A DNA stretch of 64,000 nt from a virus: IMG/VR virus record IMGVR_UViG_3300050026_000481, positions 1-64,000 of that record; one strand, given 5' to 3'. Below are positions 32,593 to 39,391 of this stretch, one piece after another. The notes beneath the pieces were generated by a model. The model ran no database searches. It worked only from the letters and a program-made list of their open reading frames with translations, and was not told where the DNA came from. Numbering within the stretch: position 1 is the stretch's first letter; each line of letters begins with the position of its first letter. Both the position numbers and the translations under genes were made by a program.

Positions 32593-33780
32593 ATGGTAAA
32601 TCATTCAATGGTGTATTTTGTATCAGGAGATTCGTATTCAGACCTTAACGCGCTTAAGAGCGCTGGAATAGTGGACTTACATTTCGTCATCCACGGCGGC
32701 GGCAGCTCAGCGCCTACAAGTGTAGTATCCGACTGCAACGCCGCAGGGATGTCACCCATTCTAAACAACGGAAATGATGGTTCTGCAGGATGGGACGGCT
32801 CAGACAGTTACAATGCAAACCTAGCCGCACAAGGCTGGCACGCTGTTGGTGGGGAATCAGAGCAAGCGCCCGAGATTGATTCTATCATGAATCATTTAAT
32901 CTTTCTTGACTATGGCGGCGAAGGGACTGGCGGTGGGACCAACGACGATGTGTGGGCAGCTACACACTCAGCGCCAGTTCATGACCACGGCTGCGCAGGC
33001 TACTACGAGACCTACGATGGTTCATCTAATTTTTGGGGATGGGGTACTATAGGCCACAGCCTGCTCGACTGCAAAGCTCATGGCGTCAAAGAAATCGGCA
33101 TAATGGTTGGCACATGGATGATTAACCATAGTTCAGCGCAGGACTACATCACCCTCGCGCAGAATATGGAATCTAACGGAATTACCTGTGCAGGGATAGG
33201 TGTCTGGGGCGGCTACGGAAACAACGCGAATAACGTCTACAATACTTTCGCTTCATGGTACAAACAGTGGCAGGCAATCTGGCCGCCGGAAACACGCACG
33301 ATGAAAGAACGTTATACTCCCGGTCCAGGACCTGCACCCCCGGCACCAACAACCCTCACCTTCGCCTCAGCCCCCACCGCCTGCTCGCAAGGCGTAGGCA
33401 GTCTCGATGTCTTTGTCGAAGGCTCTGATGGCGCACTATGGCACGGTTATCCCACTACAACAACCTGGAAATGGGAAACTCTTTTTGGTACCATAACGTC
33501 CGCACCAGCGGCAACATACCGCGCTAACGGCCTGGACGTCGTCGCACGCGGCAGCGACGGTGCGCTCTGGTACCGCCACATGCCAGCACCGCCACCATTT
33601 GCATGGGACCCCTGGATATCTCTTGGTGGTGCGATACTGAAGGGTACAGGCCCTACCATTACATCAAGAGACGCGGACAGCCTCGACGTCTTTGTAATCG
33701 GCACCGATTCGGCCCTTTACCGTAAATCCCTTTCCGGTTCGGTCTGGTCCGCATGGGTAAAGGAGGCAACAAAGGCGTAA
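32593..33780 (+). CDS. Glycosidase-like barrel fused to Trp-rich lectin-like repeats
   Basis: 395 residues, start after AAGGAGATACTA. Residues 1-235 resemble the barrel of the gene at 14580 (L-H-F-V-I-H-G-G, S-P-I-L-N-N-G-N-D-G, W-H-A-V-G-G-E-S, I-G-I-M-V-G-T-W). A Pro-rich linker (~238-258) leads to three repeats with S-L-D-V-F-V-E-G-S-D-G-A-L-W-H and similar strands, as in PLL/tectonin-type sugar-binding propellers. The same C-terminal module ends the papain-like protein at 45545. A virion or lysis enzyme that holds on to host glycan is inferred. Confidence 0.65.
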   Translation: MVNHSMVYFVSGDSYSDLNALKSAGIVDLHFVIHGGGSSAPTSVVSDCNAAGMSPILNNGNDGSAGWDGSDSYNANLAAQGWHAVGGESEQAPEIDSIMNHLIFLDYGGEGTGGGTNDDVWAATHSAPVHDHGCAGYYETYDGSSNFWGWGTIGHSLLDCKAHGVKEIGIMVGTWMINHSSAQDYITLAQNMESNGITCAGIGVWGGYGNNANNVYNTFASWYKQWQAIWPPETRTMKERYTPGPGPAPPAPTTLTFASAPTACSQGVGSLDVFVEGSDGALWHGYPTTTTWKWETLFGTITSAPAATYRANGLDVVARGSDGALWYRHMPAPPPFAWDPWISLGGAILKGTGPTITSRDADSLDVFVIGTDSALYRKSLSGSVWSAWVKEATKA

Positions 33781-33944
33781 TGACCAAAAAAAGGCCGTGC
33801 CAGTGTGAAAATTGTACTAGAATCAATATAGAAGAGGGTGTTATCGTCTATGAAGACATAGGCGAAACACTCTTCTGCGTGTTGAAAGATGTGTGGGTAT
33901 CCCCAGGGTACCTATGCGATGAATTTTTCCCAAATTGTTGGTGA
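33780..33944 (+). CDS. 54-residue four-Cys micro-protein
   Basis: ATG overlaps the previous stop (TAATG). C-Q-C-E-N-C near residues 7-12, then L-F-C, then Y-L-C-D-E-F-F: the C-x2-C...C...C-x2-F/Y spacing. Acidic residues in the loop differ from other members. Function unknown. Confidence 0.55.
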   Translation: MTKKRPCQCENCTRINIEEGVIVYEDIGETLFCVLKDVWVSPGYLCDEFFPNCW

Positions 33945-33957
33945 CCGGAGGCTAAAA

Positions 33958-34092
33958 ATGTCAAAAGGTTACAAGCCAGTTTACATCAGCCCCGACCATT
34001 ATGACAGAATAATCGCCAAGGCAAAGGTTGAGGTGTGTACAAACGCGCAGGTTGGAGAGTGTCTGATACGGCAGTTCCTTGAAGAGGTTTGA
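33958..34092 (+). CDS. Ribbon-helix-helix / VapB-like small protein
   Basis: 44 residues. K-P-V-Y-I-S-P-D-H-Y-D-R-I-I-A-K-A-K-V, then V-G-E-C-L-I-R-Q-F-L, matches short RHH-type regulators and resembles the proteins at 25818 and 50527 in layout. Starts after GGAGGCTAAAA. Probably DNA-binding as a dimer. Confidence 0.6.
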   Translation: MSKGYKPVYISPDHYDRIIAKAKVEVCTNAQVGECLIRQFLEEV

Positions 34093-34095
34093 GAA

Positions 34096-34485
34096 ATGCC
34101 CAACAAATGCCCCCACTGCAAAGGCCTAGTAGATAACCCCCGATACGTCACCTGCAGCCACTGCCGGCAGAAGGCAGCCGCTGCCACGAGAAGGCGGCGG
34201 GATGCACGTAAGGATGCAGGAAAGTGTTCAATTTGTGGGGTAGCAAAAGCAGATGACGGTTTCATTCGGTGCCTGACCTGTAGAGAAAAAGACAGGAGTT
34301 ACCGCCCGCGTCGAAGGCCTGAGTTCAAACATGAGCCAAGGCATTCGGTAAACGCAAAAGTCCAAATTAAGACTGAGTTTATAGAGCTGCTTGAGGGAAA
34401 GGCGGCAGAGAAAGGTGTGAGTAAACAAGTATTGTTTGAAGAGTTGATTGATAAGTACATTGAGAAGGTTGTGGTGTGGACGTGA
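34096..34485 (+). CDS. Zinc fingers of HNH type fused to a ribbon-helix-helix domain
   Basis: 129 residues. Residues 5-23 (C-P-H-C...C-S-H-C) and 43-62 (C-S-I-C-G...C-L-T-C-R-E-K-D-R) are the paired fingers seen at the N-termini of the NGNGG HNH enzymes, linked by the basic stretch R-R-R-R-D-A-R-K. The HNH domain is missing. Residues ~88-129 carry an RHH/VapB-like pattern V-Q-I-K-T-E-F-I-E-L-L-E-G-K-A-A. This may be a regulator made from an endonuclease DNA-binding module. Confidence 0.65.
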   Translation: MPNKCPHCKGLVDNPRYVTCSHCRQKAAAATRRRRDARKDAGKCSICGVAKADDGFIRCLTCREKDRSYRPRRRPEFKHEPRHSVNAKVQIKTEFIELLEGKAAEKGVSKQVLFEELIDKYIEKVVVWT

Positions 34486-34673
34486 CTTTTTATTGTTCCA
34501 CGTGTAATAAACAGATTTCAGACATGCATCAAACGTATATCGGTGGAGAAATCCTCTGCCAACTCTGCGCAGACAAATTAACCCGCCACTGGTATGAGAG
34601 TTGGGGATTCATACTAGCGCTTAATAAGGATTTTACGACTGAAAAAGGCGAGGAAGAACGGCACTACGGATGA
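34476..34673 (+). CDS. 65-residue zinc-ribbon protein
   Basis: GTG start in an overlap; a second GTG two codons later is possible. C-S-T-C at ~7-10 and C-Q-L-C at ~28-31 form a zinc ribbon; an aromatic helix (H-W-Y-E-S-W-G-F-I-L-A-L) follows. Ends in an ATGA overlap. Confidence 0.5.
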   Translation: MDVTFYCSTCNKQISDMHQTYIGGEILCQLCADKLTRHWYESWGFILALNKDFTTEKGEEERHYG

Positions 34674-34807
34674 GCTTAATATGCAAACGGGAAGAATCAA
34701 AGCACTACAACTACCAATGCGCCAAAGGCTACACTGGGCTCGATAAGGAAATGATACGAAGGTACTGTAAAGATTGTTTACGCGAGCAAGCGGCAGAGAA
34801 AGAGTAA
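34670..34807 (+). CDS. 45-residue Cys micro-protein
   Basis: C-K-R at residue 5, Q-C-A-K-G-Y at ~17, and Y-C-K-D-C at ~33-36 give four Cys. The order (one, one, pair) is inverted compared with the C-x2-C-first members. Flanked by genes on both sides with no gaps. Unknown function. Confidence 0.45.
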   Translation: MSLICKREESKHYNYQCAKGYTGLDKEMIRRYCKDCLREQAAEKE

Positions 34808-34969
34808 ATGACAGGACATTATCATCCGTGTGTAAACTGCACTAACGCACAAGACGCGTTCTATCAAGATATGTTCTATTGCGCGGCAAGGAACAGACAG
34901 ATTCCAATTAGAGAAGTAATGACCGGCTGTGAGTATTACGAACGTAGATTGGATAAGGAGATGGTTTAA
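34808..34969 (+). CDS. 53-residue four-Cys micro-protein
   Basis: P-C-V-N-C, then F-Y-C-A-A-R-N, then G-C-E-Y-Y fits the shared C-x2-C...C...C-x2-F/Y plan. It starts directly after the previous stop. Function unknown. Confidence 0.55.
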   Translation: MTGHYHPCVNCTNAQDAFYQDMFYCAARNRQIPIREVMTGCEYYERRLDKEMV

Positions 34970-35170
34970 ACGTCACAAGACGAAGTAGAATCCATACTCA
35001 AACTAACCAACCGCTCTATGTCCGCCAAAGAGATAGCTATTATACTAGGCGCGAATCCTAATACCACACAGCACAACCTCAAGTTTCTCACCAAAGCCGG
35101 CAAAGTTCACTGCTGGCGGCCGCGGATGTGGGGTAGGACTAGTCATCATGTGTACCGTATTAAGATGTAA
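34970..35170 (+). CDS. Winged-helix protein with unclear start codon
   Basis: The frame from 34970 encodes E-S-I-L-K-L-T-N-R-S-M-S-A-K-E-I-A-I-I-L-G, N-T-T-Q-H-N-L-K-F-L-T-K-A-G-K-V and a wing ending V-Y-R-I-K-M, a complete winged helix. The first helix lies before the only ATG (35018). Either translation begins at ACG at 34970, immediately after the previous stop, or a shortened 50-residue protein is made from 35018. A DNA-binding role is likely for the full form. Confidence 0.5.
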   Translation, partial: TSQDEVESILKLTNRSMSAKEIAIILGANPNTTQHNLKFLTKAGKVHCWRPRMWGRTSHHVYRIKM

Positions 35171-35489
35171 CGATTGCCGTTTAGCACAGCACGATGGTAA
35201 GAAGCTGCGGTGTACAGAGACTGGTACATTCATCAGTCCGTTTGCCACCGTCTGCCATAAGTTCCAGCCGCGGGGGAAGAATACGATAGGCAGTGGCCTC
35301 ATAAGAATCCTGAGAGACAAAGAAGGCCGCAGCGACAAGGAAAAAGGCGGCATAACTAAAGAAGACTTAAAAGAAGCGCAAGAATCAACGAGTAAATTCG
35401 CTAAGGTGCTCGAAAAGAATAAAGAGAAAATGGAAGAGGCATTCAAGTCACTTAGAATAGACGATGAGGATACAGAATCTGAGGAATAA
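35148..35489 (+). CDS. Four-Cys domain protein with charged helical tail
   Basis: 113 residues. Residues 7-40 carry C-N-D-C, then R-C-T-E-T, then V-C-H-K-F, a clear example of the C-x2-C...C...C-x2-F/Y unit. Unlike other members it continues with a Lys/Glu-rich helical region (~60-113), which may mediate oligomerisation. Its TAA lies within inverted-repeat site 4. Confidence 0.6.
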   Translation: MCTVLRCNDCRLAQHDGKKLRCTETGTFISPFATVCHKFQPRGKNTIGSGLIRILRDKEGRSDKEKGGITKEDLKEAQESTSKFAKVLEKNKEKMEEAFKSLRIDDEDTESEE

Positions 35490-35499
35490 CCACTGGTAA
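35486..35499. promoter_or_regulatory. Recurrent inverted repeat, site 4 (imperfect)
   Basis: ATAAC-CACT-GGTAA keeps the central tetramer and most of both arms. It overlaps the previous stop and sits 9 nt before the start of an HNH gene. Confidence 0.35.
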
Positions 35500-35508
35500 A
35501 CTTGTAAG

Positions 35509-36096
35509 ATGCCTATCTGTAAGTGCAGCTTTTGTAATAGGAAGAATCAGCCAGTAGAATGGTTTAGTGTTAACCCGAAAACTGATGAGCGATATAAGAC
35601 GTGTGACAAAGGCCGCGAACATAATAAGCGATGCTGTAGGGGCTTCACACACTTAGAAATGAATATATTATGTGAATGGTGTGGTCAGAACGTTGTCACA
35701 GGAAGACGGTCCCAACGTTTTTGTAGTGCGGAACATAGGACATTATGGCATTCTAAGAATCTCAATGTACGGGGTAAGGCCAAAGAGCGAGTACGGGGCA
35801 CAATTTATCGGGCGCAAAGGAAGGGTATAGAGTTTTCAATTACGCGAGAGTATGCATATGCGCTTGTAAGAAGTAGATGCTATATATGTGGGGGGATAGA
35901 ATCATCAGGGATAGTAGGACTTGACCGTATAGACAATGATGAAGGGTACACGTATTCAAACACAGTAGCATGTTGTGGCCACTGTAATACTTGCAAGAAT
36001 GCATTTACAATTCCACAGATGCGAAAGGTTATAGAAACATATGATAAAATGCAAGCAGTTAAGCCGTCAGCCGCGCCAGAGAAAGCGGCAAGGTAA
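35509..36096 (+). CDS. HNH endonuclease (GxDRI type)
   Basis: 195 residues. N-terminal zinc-finger Cys (C-K-C-S-F-C; C-E-W-C-G...C-S-A-E-H) are followed by a basic helix and the nuclease core C-Y-I-C-G-G...G-L-D-R-I-D-N-D-E-G-Y...N-T-V-A-C-C-G-H-C-N. The D-R-I-D motif and Asn define this HNH subgroup. It is a separate type from the NGNGG enzymes. Gene neighbours are small Cys proteins and the packaging module. Confidence 0.82.
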   Translation: MPICKCSFCNRKNQPVEWFSVNPKTDERYKTCDKGREHNKRCCRGFTHLEMNILCEWCGQNVVTGRRSQRFCSAEHRTLWHSKNLNVRGKAKERVRGTIYRAQRKGIEFSITREYAYALVRSRCYICGGIESSGIVGLDRIDNDEGYTYSNTVACCGHCNTCKNAFTIPQMRKVIETYDKMQAVKPSAAPEKAAR

Positions 36097-36431
36097 ATCA
36101 AATGAATGTTATCTTTAAACATAACGAAACTAAGCGGATAGTAATAGAGTGAAGAGTAATGGATGAATAACTACATAACCAACTAAGAACAGTATTATCA
36201 GATGAAGATAGAGAGATACGTGGAATAGCATGTGGTATTGTACAGGTAATGCACAGCATTAACATAAGTGAGGAGAGTATATAAAGAACAAGGAGATATA
36301 ACGTAAAGAAAGGATTAAGATAGATTAATGTACGTTAATACTTACACATCTATATACACACATAACAAACAGAAACAGATGGAAAGCAAACAATACGCCG
36401 AAGGCGTCAATATAACAATCGGAGAACGCTA
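36097..36431 (+). promoter_or_regulatory. Gap before the terminase small subunit, with TATA box
   Basis: No convincing gene is present. GTATATAAAG at 36277-36286 is a TATA element; transcription would start near 36305 and give a purine-rich leader of about 125 nt. A small CGCCGAAGGCG hairpin lies at about 36399. The rest is A/T-rich and unstructured by eye. Confidence 0.5.
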
Positions 36432-36794
36432 ATGCCACGCAAGGATGAGAAGAGTTACAACAAGTATATGCGCAACTATATGCGCAGGCAACGGTCAGCG
36501 GCTAAGGTTGCCGGGTTGTTAGAGGACGGCAAGACCGAGGAGGCAGAGGCAGAGAGGCAAAGGCTTGAGGTAGAGGAAGAGAAGCAAGAGTTCAAGATGG
36601 AAGAGGCAGAGGACCTGCGCCTCATAGTCGAGGATGCAATCAAGGAACTACGGGCCGAGGAAGGCTTGGACCCAGTAATCAAAGCACGTGCTATCTTCCA
36701 GGGTGCGGAAACCGCATTGAAGTTGCTGAAGCTAACCGATTTGGCCAAGAAGGTGAAGGAACTACAAGAGGAGAAGGAGGACTCAGGGGTCTAA
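36432..36794 (+). CDS. Putative terminase small subunit
   Basis: 120 residues, highly charged and helical. A basic N-terminus (Y-N-K-Y-M-R-N-Y-M-R-R-Q-R) is followed by Glu-rich helices and a C-terminal L-K-L-L-K-L-T-D-L-A-K-K-V-K-E-L segment. The first gene upstream of the large terminase, with basic DNA-binding and helical oligomerisation regions, fits small terminases. The HTH is not obvious, and an HNH gene separates it from the large subunit. Confidence 0.5.
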   Translation: MPRKDEKSYNKYMRNYMRRQRSAAKVAGLLEDGKTEEAEAERQRLEVEEEKQEFKMEEAEDLRLIVEDAIKELRAEEGLDPVIKARAIFQGAETALKLLKLTDLAKKVKELQEEKEDSGV

Positions 36795-36800
36795 AGACTA

Positions 36801-36820
36801 AACAAAAGATACCTTTTGTT
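36801..36820 (+). terminator. Perfect 8-bp hairpin after the terminase small subunit
   Basis: AACAAAAG (36801-36808) pairs with CTTTTGTT (36813-36820) around ATAC. The descending arm contains TTTT. It lies 7 nt after the stop and may terminate or stabilise the transcript. Confidence 0.5.
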
Positions 36821-36875
36821 CAGTAACGGAGGCCGTCCTGCCCTCTATAGGAAGACTTTGCCGAGATAGAAAGGA

Positions 36876-37058
36876 GATATATAAACCTTTGCTATCCTTT
36901 GGTTAGGATAGAACAAGAAGAAGACAAGAAGAGTAGGATAAGAAGGACAAGGAACTACCACCAACTACCACCCCAGCGGCCAACCGGCAGCGGAATTGCC
37001 GCGGCGGAAACTGAATGGCGGTAGGGGGGGTAGGGGGAGAATGGAGCTTGTTCTATCC
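36876..37058 (+). ncRNA. Promoter-linked structured noncoding region before the packaging genes
   Basis: A TATA box GATATATAAAC (36876-36886) has no gene within 300 nt. The predicted start near 36908 falls inside GGATAGAACAAG (36906-36917), which pairs over 12 bp with CTTGTTCTATCC (37047-37058). CTATCCT/AGGATAG (36892-36898 with 36905-36911) is a competing local hairpin, and GCGG/CCGC forms an inner stem near 36992. A purine-rich segment and a G-run (GGGGGGG near 37025) lie inside. It may be a viral ncRNA, a leader switch, or a pac/cos recognition region next to the terminase genes. Confidence 0.4.
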
Positions 37059-37142
37059 GAATCGTCAAAATTACATGGCTGCCCTAAAAAATATCTAGGG
37101 TCAATTTTAAGCAGGTGTTAGATTGCAGGCAGCGGTTAACGG

Positions 37143-37156
37143 TTGACACTGGTTAA
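37143..37156. promoter_or_regulatory. Recurrent inverted repeat, site 5
   Basis: TTGAC-ACTG-GTTAA, one mismatch from palindromic, preceded by an extra GGTTAAC half-site at 37133. It ends 20 bp upstream of a TATA box, the usual place for an archaeal activator or an operator. Confidence 0.7.
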
Positions 37157-37176
37157 TTTAAATCCCTAATCAAAGG

Positions 37177-37186
37177 GTATATAAAC
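37177..37186 (+). promoter_or_regulatory. TATA box of the HNH/terminase unit
   Basis: GTATATAAAC is centred about 30 nt before the ATG at 37212, giving an almost leaderless message that would also cover the terminase. Confidence 0.75.
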
Positions 37187-37211
37187 CTATAGGGTAATAT
37201 CATAAGTAAGC

Positions 37212-38198
37212 ATGCCAACGTGCAAACAGTGTGATAGGGTACTAGTAACAAAGGCTACCGGTAGACCTAGAAAGTATTGTGAGGGGTGTCTACTTATAGT
37301 TAAAGCAGAACAGGCCCGGGTTAGACACATTAAAAACAAGAAACCGAAAACGTGTTTATCCTGTGGCGCACGTTTCACACAGGTCGGGCGTACTAAGTAT
37401 TGTGATACTTGCCGGCAAGTGGTCTGTGTAAAATGCCATAGACCGAAAGAGCACGATGAGTACAAAACCTGCCTAGCATGCCGCAACGTTACGCGCAAAT
37501 GGGGTAAGAACAACCCAGAATACTTTCAAAAACGCGATGAAACAAAACGCGCCAACCGACGCGCGCAAGGGTTGTGTCCGAAATGCGGAAAGCCACGGGA
37601 ATCTGAACAGTACGCAACTTGCAAGGCATGTCGAGAACGCGGGCGCGTATGGAATGCAACTTACGAATTGAAACACCCGGGATACGCGGCAGCCAACACA
37701 CGCACATGGAAACTTATTGCAAAGCAGAAAGAAGGCCGCTGTTCATCGTGCGGCCGACCCTGTGAGGATTCCGAGTACAACACCTGCCGCTACTGCCGCA
37801 GCCGCAAGAAAGCACAGAGGCACAACCGCCGCGCAGCCGCTAACGGCAACGGCGGCCGACATACGGCCGCGGACGAACGCGAACTCTTCAGCGCGCAGGA
37901 CTTCAAATGCTTCTACTGCAACCAACCCCTCTTCAAAACCCTCAACCCGGACACGAGACATATAGAACACATTAAATCAATATCAAACGGCGGCAGCAAC
38001 GCGGCTTTTAATATCGTCCGTTCTTGCGACTTATGCAATAACGACAAAGTAAGCAAATATAACGATGACGCTCCTGCTCTTCTTAATGCTCTAGCAGATA
38101 AAGGCACGATAACCGACGCAGAACTCAAGAAGAGTTTGATTGATTTATCCGCGGCGCTTAACGAGAACCTTATTTTACGTGTTTGGCGAGGTGAATAG
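37212..38198 (+). CDS. HNH endonuclease (NGNGG type) with multiple zinc fingers
   Basis: 328 residues, the longest NGNGG member. Four or more C-x2-C pairs before residue 210 give a chain of DNA-binding fingers (C-L-S-C-G...C-D-T-C; C-P-K-C-G-K-P-R-E-S-E...C-K-A-C-R-E-R-G). The linker N-G-N-G-G-R and core C-F-Y-C...H-I-E-H-I-K-S-I-S-N-G-G-S-N...R-S-C-D-L-C-N-N-D follow. The last ~40 residues are a helical tail. It ends where the terminase ATPase gene starts, and shares its promoter. Confidence 0.9.
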   Translation: MPTCKQCDRVLVTKATGRPRKYCEGCLLIVKAEQARVRHIKNKKPKTCLSCGARFTQVGRTKYCDTCRQVVCVKCHRPKEHDEYKTCLACRNVTRKWGKNNPEYFQKRDETKRANRRAQGLCPKCGKPRESEQYATCKACRERGRVWNATYELKHPGYAAANTRTWKLIAKQKEGRCSSCGRPCEDSEYNTCRYCRSRKKAQRHNRRAAANGNGGRHTAADERELFSAQDFKCFYCNQPLFKTLNPDTRHIEHIKSISNGGSNAAFNIVRSCDLCNNDKVSKYNDDAPALLNALADKGTITDAELKKSLIDLSAALNENLILRVWRGE

Positions 38199-39058
38199 TG
38201 CCAAGCGACACCCTAGAAGCAGAAATAAAACGCCTGGAGGCCGCAGGCCGCCGTCGCCTCTCTAAGAAAGAAGCCACTAGATACAACCTCCACAAAAACG
38301 ACCTAAAGCGTTTTGCTCGTTATCTCGGCATAAAAAAGCTGGACGAATGGCAGGAGAAGGTTTTAGACAGCAAAAGCAGCCGGATAATCTTGAACTGCAG
38401 CCGCCAGGCCGGCAAGTCAACGGTCACCGCAGTCCTCGCCGTCCACCACGCTATTTTTAAACCTGATAGCATGGTAATCGTCATCTCTAGAATCGAAGCG
38501 CAAAGCCTTGAGGTGTTTAAGAGAATGTCAAACTATTATAAGGAAGTCTCATACGCGCCTCACGCCACAGAAGACACCTCCCATTCACTAAAACTTTCCA
38601 ATGGTTCCCGAATAATCGCCCTATCCGGCCAGCAACCTGACAGCCTGCGTGGATACGCGGGGGTATCCCTACTCATAATTGATGAAGCGAGCAGGGTTTT
38701 GGAAGAAACCTACAACGTCGTGAGGCCAACTTTGGCCGTCAGCTCTGGGCGGGTTATTTTGCTTTCGACTCCACATGGCCGCCGAGGATTCTTTTTCGAA
38801 AGTTGGATGGAAGCAACAGACCGATATAGGGATAACCTTGAAGGCTGGGAATCCGCCAGCGTAACGGCTGATGAGATACCGCGTATAAAACCCAGCTTCC
38901 TTGAGCAAGAAAGGAAGAAGTATCCGGAGTGGTTTTATCGCCAGGAGTACATGTGCGAGTTTCAAGATAATATATCAAATATTTTTAGGTCGGTCCATGA
39001 AGCCTTCGAGCACGTTGACGCCGACGGCAACGAGTGGCAGTTCGATATCGGGTTGTAG
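38198..39058 (+). CDS. Terminase large subunit, ATPase part
   Basis: 286 residues, GTG start overlapping the HNH stop. Walker A is S-R-Q-A-G-K-S-T (residues 68-75), Walker B L-L-I-I-D-E-A (158-164), and the coupling motif S-T-P-H-G (~184-188). The ORF ends after the region F-Y-R-Q-E-Y-M-C-E-F, where intact terminases continue into the nuclease. The nuclease domain is encoded separately at 40530, about 1.5 kb downstream. It drives DNA translocation into the prohead at the portal. Confidence 0.9.
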   Translation: MPSDTLEAEIKRLEAAGRRRLSKKEATRYNLHKNDLKRFARYLGIKKLDEWQEKVLDSKSSRIILNCSRQAGKSTVTAVLAVHHAIFKPDSMVIVISRIEAQSLEVFKRMSNYYKEVSYAPHATEDTSHSLKLSNGSRIIALSGQQPDSLRGYAGVSLLIIDEASRVLEETYNVVRPTLAVSSGRVILLSTPHGRRGFFFESWMEATDRYRDNLEGWESASVTADEIPRIKPSFLEQERKKYPEWFYRQEYMCEFQDNISNIFRSVHEAFEHVDADGNEWQFDIGL

Positions 39059-39072
39059 GGGGGTTTGAAAAA

Positions 39073-39225
39073 ATGCGACACTACTGCGGAAGAAGTAATA
39101 TAGATATTGACGGTTTGTTACCAGCGTGTCGTTTTGCTTATTGCGATTGTTTTATCGGCAGTAAATACGAAGGACGTAAAATAGAATATTGCTATGAGTG
39201 CGATGAATTTAAAGAAGGAATTTAA
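39073..39225 (+). CDS. 50-residue Cys-rich micro-protein inside the split terminase
   Basis: ATG follows GGGGGGTTTGAAAAA. Six or more Cys (H-Y-C, A-C-R-F-A-Y-C-D-C-F, Y-C-Y-E-C-D-E-F), ending in the C-D-E-F signature of the four-Cys family. Its location between the ATPase and the HNH gene suggests it came with the insertion. Confidence 0.5.
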   Translation: MRHYCGRSNIDIDGLLPACRFAYCDCFIGSKYEGRKIEYCYECDEFKEGI

Positions 39226-39237
39226 TCCGTGACAGGC

Positions 39238-39355
39238 TAGTGTGTTATTAATCACACTACCAAGTATGGCGAAAGGCGTTGAGTTGGTGGCGCGGGAACC
39301 CTGTCCAGGATAAGCCGATTGATAGTCGGTCGCAATATATTTCCAGCTCAACGCC
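39238..39355 (+). ncRNA. Structured element upstream of the inserted HNH gene
   Basis: TAGTGTG/CACACTA (39238-39244 with 39253-39259) is a perfect 7-bp hairpin. It is followed by a 13-bp stem GGCGTTGAGTTGG/CCAGCTCAACGCC (39275-39287 with 39343-39355, one G-T pair). The enclosed 55 nt fold into CCTG/CAGG and CCGATT/AGTCGG hairpins. This three-way shape is more than chance would give in a 170-bp gap. It may be an RNA element linked to the mobile HNH, a translational control site, or the remnant of an intron. Confidence 0.5.
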
Positions 39356-39391
39356 CGTCAAATACTTATTGGTTTATAGGGATATGAAAAA

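Noticed and set aside
34967-34969. Stop codon read-through joining the micro-protein to the winged helix
   Set aside because: The codon is TAA, which is not known to be reassigned in pyrrolysine-using archaea, and an unusual start after the stop explains the data equally well.
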